Made by a program: the position numbers and the translations under genes. The notes under the pieces were generated by a model. The model was not told the origin of the DNA and searched no databases. It worked only from the letters and a program-made list of their open reading frames with translations. From Desulfomonilia bacterium (GTDB lineage Bacteria > Desulfobacterota > Desulfomonilia > UBA1062), in the NCBI GenBank assembly GCA_036567785.1, contig DATCTV010000034.1, positions 38,468 to 102,467 on the forward strand: a DNA stretch of 64,000 bases, in the 5' to 3' direction. Below are positions 54,376-62,749 of the stretch, one piece after another (within the stretch, counting starts at the first letter, position 1; each line of letters opens with the position of its first letter).

Positions 54376-56853
54376 TCACGCCCTGTAATCCCAGTTCCTA
54401 TGCGCCGGTATGCCTACCTTGGCTGAGCCAGATAGGATGATATACGGATAGCTGTACGCCATCGCATCATTTTTTATCTCTTCCGGCGGCATATCACCCG
54501 TAAACGGCGCTATCATGAGAGAGAACTTCTGCACCCGGCCGTTGTATGAAGGCGCATAAGGCTTGATGTGGTCCGCGGCAGAGGCATAAACAACGGCCAG
54601 CTTGCCCAGACCGGTCTTCGCTGTCGGATATTTCCACTGTCTGCCCCAGTAGCTGCCGAATGGGTTCATGAAAATCTTTGTTCTCCCCTGATCAAGTCTT
54701 GTACGCATTGGGCAGAAGGCAAAAGAGCTGGAGACGTCCGCGCTCTGCGCAAGAAGTACCCCGCTCCGCCTGTCCGAGACCGCAATCCAGGCGTTTGTTA
54801 TATGGTTGTTGAACGAGTCGATTTCGGGGTTATTCGAGCATTCGCCGTAGTTCAGTTCATATGAGCTCACATGCCCGAAATAGTTGTGCTTTATAACCTT
54901 AAGGGGTTCACCTCGCCTGCCGTAAAGCGCAGGCGTTATCTCGCACGGCCTTACTTCCAGCCACCTTGCGTCCCAGGCCTGCTGAAGCCTTCGGGCCTTG
55001 CCTTTGTCATAGCCTTTATCCGAAGTCTTAGGATACCTGACCGTCATATTGAGGTAAATATATGGCAGGTTTGAAGCAAGAATTATCTCGCGCTCAAACT
55101 CCACATGCTTTAGCCCATCCGAATCGAATACAAGGCTTCCGGCCATCTTTTTTACGCCTATCACGCCGAGAGCGAGCGAGGATGATACGCTCCACGAGCT
55201 TACATCCAGGCGCTTTCCGTCATACGTGACGCCGCTGTTCATAAAGAGTCCCGGCGATATTTCTCTGCCCCCGGTCTTGATGCTATTTACATTTCCGAGG
55301 GCGTCAAAACCTATTTTAACAAGACCGTTGTCCATGCCGTCTTCTGTTACTGTTACGGGATTTTCAGGCGCCGGTGAAGATTTGCCTGTTGAAACCGTAT
55401 ATGATTTTTTCTCGAGTTTTTCCATGGACTCGATAAAATACAGGTGCCCGTCATGTAATGCTGCGGGTATGTCAGTGCCGCCGCAGGCAATCCCGCCGAT
55501 ATCACCGTTTACAGGAACTTTAATAAGGGCTTTTGACGGCCTGGGTTCATAGATCGTGGTCCTCATGGATATGCCCCTTAAATAATCCGAGATCATGAAG
55601 GTGTTATCATCAGGCCTCTGTACTTTTGCAGATGCTTCATTGAAGGCATCAGCGGCTGAGCTGACCGCAGTCCAGACAAGGCTGGAGGCGGTTCTCAGTC
55701 TGGTAACATTCATGACCGGTGCGGCCATGCCAAAGTGGGTAGTCGAAAGGGCCTTGATGCGGGCATCGAACGCTTCGGCAAGATATTTCCCGATTTTGCC
55801 GGGCATGCCCTCAAGCCCGGCCATTCCTGCAAGGTGCCTGGCCTGAAGCTCCAGAATCCTCGAGCGTTCAATGCCTGTCCAGAGCATGTGGTTGTCCCAC
55901 TTTTCGGCCCAGCTTGAAAGCCCGTCAAAGCTCCCGTCCGCGGTATCCTGACCGAAAGAGATGCTGCCGGCTGCGGCATGCGTTTCGAGATAGCGCCCCG
56001 GCGTCGTGAATTCGACATAATCGAGAGGGCTTATGCTTCTCACTATGCCGTCAAGGCCCCGGGCCATGGCCATCAGGTTTTTCAACACGGGCACGTCGAA
56101 GCCGAACCAGAAATCGTCGTCCGCATCCATGTCGATTATAAGTAGAAGGTCTTTGGGCTCAAAAAGCGCGAGCTGCTTTTTCCTGAGCGACTTTATCCAG
56201 TTCTTCAAGCCCAGGTTGTCGATCAGGTCGCCCGCATTATAGCAGGGCAGAAGAGTCATACTGCCCTCGATGCCGGGATATGTGAGCTTAAGCGGGTTGT
56301 GCCTTTCGACAAGGGACAGCGGCGGAATGAAGGTGCTGAAGCAGTTGAACGGTATCGAGGAATAGAAAAGGCTGATGGTGTTGATCCCGTACTTCGGGTA
56401 AAGCCCGATGTGCGAAGGCGTATACATCATCTCCTGCGGCCTGACGATGGGTTTGACATTCTCGCCGAACAGGTCTTTAAGGCCCGAACCTTCAGGGTTC
56501 GTTACCGCACGGCCCATGGCCGCATCGAATTCAGCGGCGGTGCTGGCAGAGACGAGCCCGTTGTTGTAGGACATGTATTCTATCTCGTCCATGCCGGAAG
56601 CTACCCTGCGCTTGAATGCCTCGATAATGTCCGGGCAATGGGCTGGCATGATCTTCTCCAGTGAGAAATAGTTTTCAAAATCCCATGTGCCGCGTACGGC
56701 GATGCCTTCGGCATTCAGCTCATCAAGCGTTTTTATGGTGTTCCTGATGATGCGGATGTCCTTGCCGAATCCGAGTTCGTCCGGCGTATCGCCCCTGTAT
56801 GAATGGTAAAAGTTGCCGTGGAATCTGAACGAAACGAATATCTTTGCAGGCAT
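54376..56853 (-). CDS. large GH38/GH57-like glycoside hydrolase-type protein
   Basis: 825 residues from the ATG with GAGG upstream. The N-terminal ~340 residues read like a barrel: FVSFRFHGNFYHSYRGDTPD, IAVRGTWDFENY, GMDEIEYMSYNNG and LLLIIDMDADDDFWFGFDVP. Those His/Asp/Glu clusters are typical of GH38/GH57 enzymes. A long C-terminal beta-sandwich region follows (about 470-790). I infer a polysaccharide or oligosaccharide hydrolase, cytoplasmic as there is no signal peptide. It lies directly after the Zn-alcohol dehydrogenase, which suggests one pathway. Exact family not certain. Confidence 0.6.
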   Translation of the reverse strand: MPAKIFVSFRFHGNFYHSYRGDTPDELGFGKDIRIIRNTIKTLDELNAEGIAVRGTWDFENYFSLEKIMPAHCPDIIEAFKRRVASGMDEIEYMSYNNGLVSASTAAEFDAAMGRAVTNPEGSGLKDLFGENVKPIVRPQEMMYTPSHIGLYPKYGINTISLFYSSIPFNCFSTFIPPLSLVERHNPLKLTYPGIEGSMTLLPCYNAGDLIDNLGLKNWIKSLRKKQLALFEPKDLLLIIDMDADDDFWFGFDVPVLKNLMAMARGLDGIVRSISPLDYVEFTTPGRYLETHAAAGSISFGQDTADGSFDGLSSWAEKWDNHMLWTGIERSRILELQARHLAGMAGLEGMPGKIGKYLAEAFDARIKALSTTHFGMAAPVMNVTRLRTASSLVWTAVSSAADAFNEASAKVQRPDDNTFMISDYLRGISMRTTIYEPRPSKALIKVPVNGDIGGIACGGTDIPAALHDGHLYFIESMEKLEKKSYTVSTGKSSPAPENPVTVTEDGMDNGLVKIGFDALGNVNSIKTGGREISPGLFMNSGVTYDGKRLDVSSWSVSSSLALGVIGVKKMAGSLVFDSDGLKHVEFEREIILASNLPYIYLNMTVRYPKTSDKGYDKGKARRLQQAWDARWLEVRPCEITPALYGRRGEPLKVIKHNYFGHVSSYELNYGECSNNPEIDSFNNHITNAWIAVSDRRSGVLLAQSADVSSSFAFCPMRTRLDQGRTKIFMNPFGSYWGRQWKYPTAKTGLGKLAVVYASAADHIKPYAPSYNGRVQKFSLMIAPFTGDMPPEEIKNDAMAYSYPYIILSGSAKVGIPAHRNWDYRA

Positions 56854-56860
56854 TCCCACC

Positions 56861-58072
56861 TCAGAATTTTATGGCCGTCTTCATAGCCCGGTTCTTCCCC
56901 TTTGACAGGTTGACCTCTATCATGTCGCGGTATTTTTCGATGGGGAATGTGTGCGTCAGCATATCCTGAACAAAGACCCTGCCATCCTTGATCAGGTCAA
57001 GCGCCATCTCGAAAACATGCTTGGGGCCGGTCTCGGTCATGATACTGCCATAGGCATATACGCCTTTTAAGGTCTGGAGCTTGAGCCATAAGGGCGTAGG
57101 GTCGAAGGTGACCTTGTTGCCTATGCCCACAAGGCTTACTGTCCCGCCCGCGGCCGTGGCAATCAGCGACGCCTGAAGGGTCGGCGAATGGCCCACGGTA
57201 TCGTACACGCGCTCGAACCCGCCCTGGAGGATGCGCTGGCCGATCAGAGGCTTGTATGACCTTGCGCCGGTCACCTTTTCCGCGGTTTCCAGTATGCCTT
57301 CTGCGGTTACCATGTCGGCACCGGATTTTTGCACATATTCAGCTGCAAACGGCGCGGGTTCGATTACGGTGATATTGCAGGCGATGCCGAGCCCGCGTAT
57401 GGCCTTGACTATCATCGCCCCTATTACACCGCCACCTATGACCAGAATCTTTTCGCCGTCAGCGGGCCTGTTGTCCAGCACGGCCTGCAGAGCCACGGCC
57501 AGGGGCTCGGTGAGCGTAGCGGATTCCGCGCTTACTCCTTCGGGAATACGGTGGATCTGGCTCCTGTGTGCAACCATATATTCTGCGAAACCGCCTCCCC
57601 TTTCCCTGCACATGCCCATGAACATCCCTGGGGGCAGGTTGCCCTCTGCAAGGTTCTCGCAATTTCCGGGGCGCCCTGCCCGGCATGCTCGGCATTCGGG
57701 CTTGATGCCGCGTATTTTGCAGCCCAGCATGGGTTCTACCGTTACGATGTCTCCTTTCCTGCAGACATTGACATCACCGCCCGCTTCAACGACCTCGCCG
57801 CAAAGCTCGTGGCCGATAACAGACGGGAACGAGGTAAAGGGAGAGGCCATCAGAGAATCCCTCAGGAACATGAGGTTGAGGTCGCTCCCGCAGAAACCGC
57901 AGAGCTTCACCTTTATCTTAGCCCATTCGGGCGACGGGATCGCAGGCTCGGGGACATCTTCAAGAGAAAGAAGAGAAAGCGGACTTTTATAGTAGAGATC
58001 CGGTTTCAGGCCGCCCAGTAGCTTCAGGCCGATAATCTTCGGTATGGAATCCCTGAAAACAAGCGCCTTCAC
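56861..58072 (-). CDS. zinc-dependent alcohol dehydrogenase (MDR family)
   Basis: 403 residues. Catalytic Zn ligands: Cys in CGFCGSDLNL, His in GHELCGEVVE (GHE motif), with the structural Zn Cys set CRACRAGRPGNCEN. The Rossmann domain has VIGGGVIGAMIVKA. The family oxidises alcohols or sugars with NAD(P). It starts 3 bp after the ThDP enzyme and its stop abuts the GH38-like gene, so the three are cotranscribed. Confidence 0.88.
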   Translation of the reverse strand: MKALVFRDSIPKIIGLKLLGGLKPDLYYKSPLSLLSLEDVPEPAIPSPEWAKIKVKLCGFCGSDLNLMFLRDSLMASPFTSFPSVIGHELCGEVVEAGGDVNVCRKGDIVTVEPMLGCKIRGIKPECRACRAGRPGNCENLAEGNLPPGMFMGMCRERGGGFAEYMVAHRSQIHRIPEGVSAESATLTEPLAVALQAVLDNRPADGEKILVIGGGVIGAMIVKAIRGLGIACNITVIEPAPFAAEYVQKSGADMVTAEGILETAEKVTGARSYKPLIGQRILQGGFERVYDTVGHSPTLQASLIATAAGGTVSLVGIGNKVTFDPTPLWLKLQTLKGVYAYGSIMTETGPKHVFEMALDLIKDGRVFVQDMLTHTFPIEKYRDMIEVNLSKGKNRAMKTAIKF

Positions 58073-58075
58073 GCC

Positions 58076-59749
58076 TCACCCCATCTTGAGCGACTGGTAG
58101 AAGAGAGGCGTTGCCGGACTCGTTGCTGTCGGATCGGTCATGACATTAATGCAGGCAGGCCTGCCCGACCTGAACGCACGCTCTATGGCGGGAATTATGT
58201 CCTCGTCTTTTGTAACGAACTCGCCGTAGCCGCCCAGTCCCTCGACCACTTTCTCGTAATGCCGCGCGCCCAGCTCCGAGCATATGAGGCGGTCGCTTCC
58301 TATGGACAGCTCCTGGCTGTGCTTTATCATGCCCCAGGCGCAGTCGTTGTTGACCACGCATACAATGGGTATGTTGTGACGGACGGCGGTATCGAACTCC
58401 ATCGCGTTGAAGCCGAAGGAGCCGTCACCGTTCAACAGAACGACCTTCTTGTCGGGGTTGGCCACCTTGGCGCCTATTGCGAACGGTATGCCCGTACCGA
58501 GGCAGCCGAGCAGGCCCGAGGCTGTACCGATCACTCCGGCCTTGTTCGTAGACGTAAACCCCACCAGACCGAAATATACCGTATCGCCGCCGTCGGCCAT
58601 GTAGATCGCGTCCTCGCCGACTGCCTTCTGTATCTGCGCCACGAGTCGTATGGGATGAATGGGGTCGGACGGGGCACCACGCAGTTTGAGTTCGCTTTCT
58701 ATGAAGGCGTGGCTCGCCGCACGCAGGTCCGAAACCCACGAATCGTGGTTCTTCTTTTTTACGGTTCGCGCGAGCTGATCCAGGATCGAAGCCGCATCTC
58801 CCACGAGGCCGACATCGGCCTGGCGGTTTCGGTCGATCTCTATCGGATCGATATCGATACGCACGACCTTGACATCCGGCGGAATGACCTGGCCGGACTG
58901 GAGCAGCCAGTTGAAGCGCACCCCGGTTGCAACGAGGACATCGGCCTGGCCGAGGCCCAGCAGGAGCCCGGTATTCCCGACATCCCATATGGAAAGCGGA
59001 TGATTGTCGGGCAGTTCGCCGCGCCCGAAGTTCATTATGATGAAAGGCATGCCTGTCCTGTCGATGAAGCGCCCCAAGGCGTCCCCTGCATTGCTGAACC
59101 TGAGGCCGCTTCCTCCCAGGAATAGGGGCCTCTTGGCCTTATCTATGATTTCGGCCGCTTCCCTTATAGCAGAATCATCAGGACGCACGGAAAACTTCCT
59201 CACCTTGTGCGGCGGCATGAACACGTCCTTGAGAGCAATCTTTACATTAAGGATATCGGGCGGAAGCTCCAGAAAGACTGGTCCAGGCCTGCCCTCCTCG
59301 GCATGCCTGAACGCCATGGCCAGGTATTCGGGAATGCGCTTCGTTTCGTAGCAGGTGGCGCACCATTTCACTACCGGCTTGACGATATCCAGCTGGTTCA
59401 ATTCCTGCAGAGCGCCTTTAAGGTCATCCCTGAGAGGGTGCTTTCCGCACAGAACAACAAGAGGGGCGTTATCCAGGCATGCGTTTGCGATGCCGGTTAT
59501 CGCGTTCGTGAATCCGGGGCCTGCCGTCACCAGACACACGCCGGTCTTGCCCGTATATAATGACCAGGCTTCCGCCATCATTGCCGCCGCCTGCTCATGG
59601 CGCACGTCGATGGTGCGAAGCCTGTATTCGGTAAAACCGTCCAGTATCTGTTCTATGTGTCCGCCGGAAAGCGCGAACACCGTATCTATATTTTCGATTT
59701 CCCTGAGATATTTGGCAACCAGATGGCCGCCCGGTATCATCTGTGTCAT
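58076..59749 (-). CDS. thiamine-diphosphate enzyme (acetolactate synthase / 2-hydroxyacyl-CoA lyase-like)
   Basis: 557 residues. ThDP family layout: N-terminal domain with the activating Glu in VRHEQAAAMMAEA, TAGPGFTNAITGIANA, central domain and the C-terminal ThDP/Mg motif GDGSFGFNAMEF...NNDCAWGM. This covers acetolactate synthase, oxalyl-CoA decarboxylase, benzaldehyde lyase and relatives; I cannot choose. The frame opens at 59815, but AGGAGG precedes the ATG at 59749. Cotranscribed with the alcohol dehydrogenase, it may make or break an aldehyde or ketol that is then reduced or oxidised. Confidence 0.85.
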   Translation of the reverse strand: MTQMIPGGHLVAKYLREIENIDTVFALSGGHIEQILDGFTEYRLRTIDVRHEQAAAMMAEAWSLYTGKTGVCLVTAGPGFTNAITGIANACLDNAPLVVLCGKHPLRDDLKGALQELNQLDIVKPVVKWCATCYETKRIPEYLAMAFRHAEEGRPGPVFLELPPDILNVKIALKDVFMPPHKVRKFSVRPDDSAIREAAEIIDKAKRPLFLGGSGLRFSNAGDALGRFIDRTGMPFIIMNFGRGELPDNHPLSIWDVGNTGLLLGLGQADVLVATGVRFNWLLQSGQVIPPDVKVVRIDIDPIEIDRNRQADVGLVGDAASILDQLARTVKKKNHDSWVSDLRAASHAFIESELKLRGAPSDPIHPIRLVAQIQKAVGEDAIYMADGGDTVYFGLVGFTSTNKAGVIGTASGLLGCLGTGIPFAIGAKVANPDKKVVLLNGDGSFGFNAMEFDTAVRHNIPIVCVVNNDCAWGMIKHSQELSIGSDRLICSELGARHYEKVVEGLGGYGEFVTKDEDIIPAIERAFRSGRPACINVMTDPTATSPATPLFYQSLKMG

Positions 59750-59811
59750 AATTTTCCTCCTGTATTGATTCTCAAGCTTTTCATCATTTCGATGCGCATT
59801 GATCAGCGGGA

Positions 59812-60165
59812 TCATGTAAGCTTAACGCCGTCGTTGAACCACTGAATGTAGTAGGCCATGCCTTCAACCCTGATCTTGCCCTTGGCGGCGGCCTTGAACG
59901 TCGCCTTGTCGCTGCCGGAGATCATGACCCTGAGAGCGGTGGGGACATCCGACCATACAAGCGCCGCATCACAGGCATGATCGGCTCCTGAGCGCGAGGT
60001 CACCTTTCCCCTGTCGAAAATGAAAAGCCGCCCGCGTTTTCCGTCCGCGGTTTTAATAAGAATTTTCAGACGGATGGTTCCGATATAACCCTGAAATTGG
60101 GGATTTTTCCGTGAGGCAAACCAGAGTTTTAGATAAAGGACATATAAAAGCAATGAAAGGGGCAT
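59812..60165 (-). CDS. SCP2 sterol-carrier domain protein
   Basis: 117 residues. After a short N-terminal hydrophobic segment (1-16) comes an SCP2-like domain ending in ATFKAAAKGKIRVEGMAYYI, the lipid-binding tail pattern. Such proteins bind acyl-CoA or other lipids. It is second in the minus-strand cluster, 62 bp upstream of the ThDP enzyme gene. Confidence 0.72.
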   Translation of the reverse strand: MPLSLLLYVLYLKLWFASRKNPQFQGYIGTIRLKILIKTADGKRGRLFIFDRGKVTSRSGADHACDAALVWSDVPTALRVMISGSDKATFKAAAKGKIRVEGMAYYIQWFNDGVKLT

Positions 60166-60234
60166 ACTTTCCTCCTCTTTTTAGTAGTCTTGTCAAAGGC
60201 CGGCTGTTTTGAAAAAGGCAATCTGCCGGCCGGG

Positions 60235-61218
60235 TTAATTCCTTTTACCGTAGTGTTCCTTAACCCAGGGTCCGATCTTTAGCATGGCTTCAGGATAGGA
60301 AACCGTTGTCTTCCATCCCAGCTCCTTTTTGGCCAGCGTATTGTCTACATCCATATCACGACCCATGATGTCGACCGACATGCGCGTAACGGGCGGACGT
60401 ATGCCAAGGGGCGTGAAGACCATGTCGCATAGCCACGCAATCGCCCTGGCTGCGCGGTAGGGAATGGCAGGACCCGGCTTCTTTCCTATTAATGCCCCGA
60501 GATCAGTGACATAGCGCTTCCAGGTTACGTCCCAGTCATCGCGCAGCTGGTAGATTTTGCCTTTGGCGATATCCTTTGTGCCTGCGAGAATGATTCCATT
60601 CACCAGGTTGTCTACATAAATTAGGCTGGCGCTGTAGATACCGCCGTCGAAAAGCGGCACAGGCATGCTGAGCATTCTTTCCACGATATCTTTTACCCAG
60701 ACGCTGCCCGGGCCGGTTACATTGGCGGGACGTATTATGGTGCATGCAATTCTGCCAGCATCGTGCGCTTTCATCACGAGACCTTCCGCATCGAGCTTGG
60801 CGTCTCCATAGGGCAGCCCGCATTTAACCGGCGTGTCGCTCTCCCTGAAACCCTTTATATGGCGCGCAAAGCCTATTGCGGCAATGGAGCTGATATAGAC
60901 GAAACGTGAGGCATGACCTATGGACTCTTCCAGAATATACCTTGTGGCGTCATAAATTGCCGTGTAAAAAAGCTCTTTTCTGCCCCAGTCAGTGACCCGG
61001 CCTGCAAGGTGAAAGACCGTGTCAATATCATCACACAGACCCTGAAGAGTGTGCGGCTTCAAGAGGTCTCCGCGTCTTACATCGCAGCCGAGCTTAAGAA
61101 GCCCCTCAGTGTTTTCCCCTGGCAGTGCTAGCACACGGACCGTATGGCCCTCTCTGAGCAATTCCCCGGTCAGGACTGAACCGATAAACCCTGTCGCCCC
61201 TGTTACCAATGCTTTCAT
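60235..61218 (-). CDS. NAD-dependent epimerase/dehydratase (extended SDR)
   Basis: 327 residues. N-terminal glycine motif VTGATGFIGSVLTGELL, then VFHLAGRVTDWG, and the catalytic Tyr-Lys pair in the GLPYGDAKLDAEGL block (YxxxK). This is the extended SDR group of sugar-nucleotide epimerases, 3-beta-HSD-like and dihydroflavonol reductase enzymes. GAGGTG sits before the ATG at 61218. It is the first gene of the cluster. Confidence 0.86.
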   Translation of the reverse strand: MKALVTGATGFIGSVLTGELLREGHTVRVLALPGENTEGLLKLGCDVRRGDLLKPHTLQGLCDDIDTVFHLAGRVTDWGRKELFYTAIYDATRYILEESIGHASRFVYISSIAAIGFARHIKGFRESDTPVKCGLPYGDAKLDAEGLVMKAHDAGRIACTIIRPANVTGPGSVWVKDIVERMLSMPVPLFDGGIYSASLIYVDNLVNGIILAGTKDIAKGKIYQLRDDWDVTWKRYVTDLGALIGKKPGPAIPYRAARAIAWLCDMVFTPLGIRPPVTRMSVDIMGRDMDVDNTLAKKELGWKTTVSYPEAMLKIGPWVKEHYGKRN

Positions 61219-61433
61219 AAGCACCTCTTGAAAGGTTTCTGGCAAAGGGTATTATCCCACAGAGGAGTCTGCCTTACAAGCAAATGATTCCCCGTGACCG
61301 GGTATATATCTCTGATATTTTTTAGCTCTGAGAAGATGTTTTATTAATGGTCCTTTACGTCTAAATATAACCTTTTATCTCATCATAAATGATGTTAATT
61401 TGCTTTTCATCACAATACTTTCGGGAGCCTGTA

Positions 61434-62726
61434 ATGAAGAGAATCGCGGTAAGAGGAGCTTACATAGTGGAAAATGCAAACAGGATTTCTACTGACGGGT
61501 ACGTGCTCGTCGAAGACGGTATAATTTCCGGCGTCACAAAGAAGCTGCCTGAGGGCGAATTCGAGGTGATCGGCGGCAGGCACGACATTGTCCTGCCCGG
61601 CCTTGTAAATGCACATACGCATGCCGCTATGACCCTCTTCAGAGGCATCGGGGATGACATGAAGCTGGAAGTCTGGTGGAACAAATACATGTTTCCGCTT
61701 GAAAAGAGGTTTGTAGACGGTGATTTCGAATACCTTGGCATGATGCTGGCCTGCATCGAGATGATAAGAAGCGGCACGACTGCATTCTGCGACGGCTATT
61801 TTTTCTCAGATGACGGTGCAAGGGCAGTGAAGCAGGCAGGCCTAAGGGCATGGATCGGCGATGTCATCAGCATATACCCGACGCCTTCGGTGAAGGACCC
61901 GGCCGCGGCATTCGAGATGACCGAGGGGATCATCTCAAGATGGAAAGACGACGACATGGTTAAGCCCACGGTCTTTCCTCATGCAGTGTATACGAACGAT
62001 CTGGAATATCTAGGGAAGGCCCACGAGCTCGCCTGCAAGCACGATGTCATCCTGCAGACGCACATAAGCGAAACAGACCACGAGGTGAGTGAATGCAGGA
62101 AAAGGTTCGGCATGTCGCCCGTAAAGGCATACAACAGCGTCGGATGCCTCTCTGAAAGGGTGGTTGCCGCACACTGTGTGGCTGTTGATGACGAGGATAT
62201 AAGCATTCTCGCCGAGAGAAAGGTGACGGTCGCCCATTGCGCAAAAAGCAACAAGAAACTTGCCTCTGGAATCGCTCCGGTCGATAAAATGCTGAAGGCG
62301 GGCGTCAGGATAGCGATAGGTACTGACGGCTGCGCGAGCAATAATAATCTTGATATGTTCAGCGAGATGTCCACGGCGGCGAAGCTTCACAAGGTAAAGG
62401 GCCTCGATCCTACCGTCATGAATGCACACGAGGTACTCGAAATGGCGACACTGAACGGCGCCCGCATGTTCAGGATCGAAAACGGGGGAAGGATCGAAAA
62501 GGGAAGCCCGGCTGACATCATCGTTCTCGACGGAAACGCACCCAACCTGGTCCCTGTATATAACCCGGTATCGCATGCCATCTATGCGGCTCACGGCACG
62601 AACGTCAAGGATTCGATAATCGCTGGCAAGGTGGTGATGAAGAATTTCAAATGCCTTACCATCGACGAAAAGGCCGTCATCAGGGAATGCCGCAGACTGC
62701 AGAAAAAGATCGCAAAGAAACTTTGA
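61434..62726 (+). CDS. amidohydrolase, S-adenosylhomocysteine/5'-methylthioadenosine deaminase-type
   Basis: 430 residues. Metal sites: VNAHTHAAMTLFRG (HxH), HISETDHEVSE, HCVAVDDEDI (His) and AIGTDGCASNNNLDMF (Asp). This pattern belongs to the TRZ/ATZ subgroup that includes MtaD deaminases. The likely reaction is hydrolytic deamination of an adenosine derivative. GGGAG sits 7 nt before the ATG. Its paralogue starts 24 bp after its stop. Confidence 0.88.
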   Translation: MKRIAVRGAYIVENANRISTDGYVLVEDGIISGVTKKLPEGEFEVIGGRHDIVLPGLVNAHTHAAMTLFRGIGDDMKLEVWWNKYMFPLEKRFVDGDFEYLGMMLACIEMIRSGTTAFCDGYFFSDDGARAVKQAGLRAWIGDVISIYPTPSVKDPAAAFEMTEGIISRWKDDDMVKPTVFPHAVYTNDLEYLGKAHELACKHDVILQTHISETDHEVSECRKRFGMSPVKAYNSVGCLSERVVAAHCVAVDDEDISILAERKVTVAHCAKSNKKLASGIAPVDKMLKAGVRIAIGTDGCASNNNLDMFSEMSTAAKLHKVKGLDPTVMNAHEVLEMATLNGARMFRIENGGRIEKGSPADIIVLDGNAPNLVPVYNPVSHAIYAAHGTNVKDSIIAGKVVMKNFKCLTIDEKAVIRECRRLQKKIAKKL

Positions 62727-62749
62727 CGATCTCAAGAAGGGTTCAGTAC

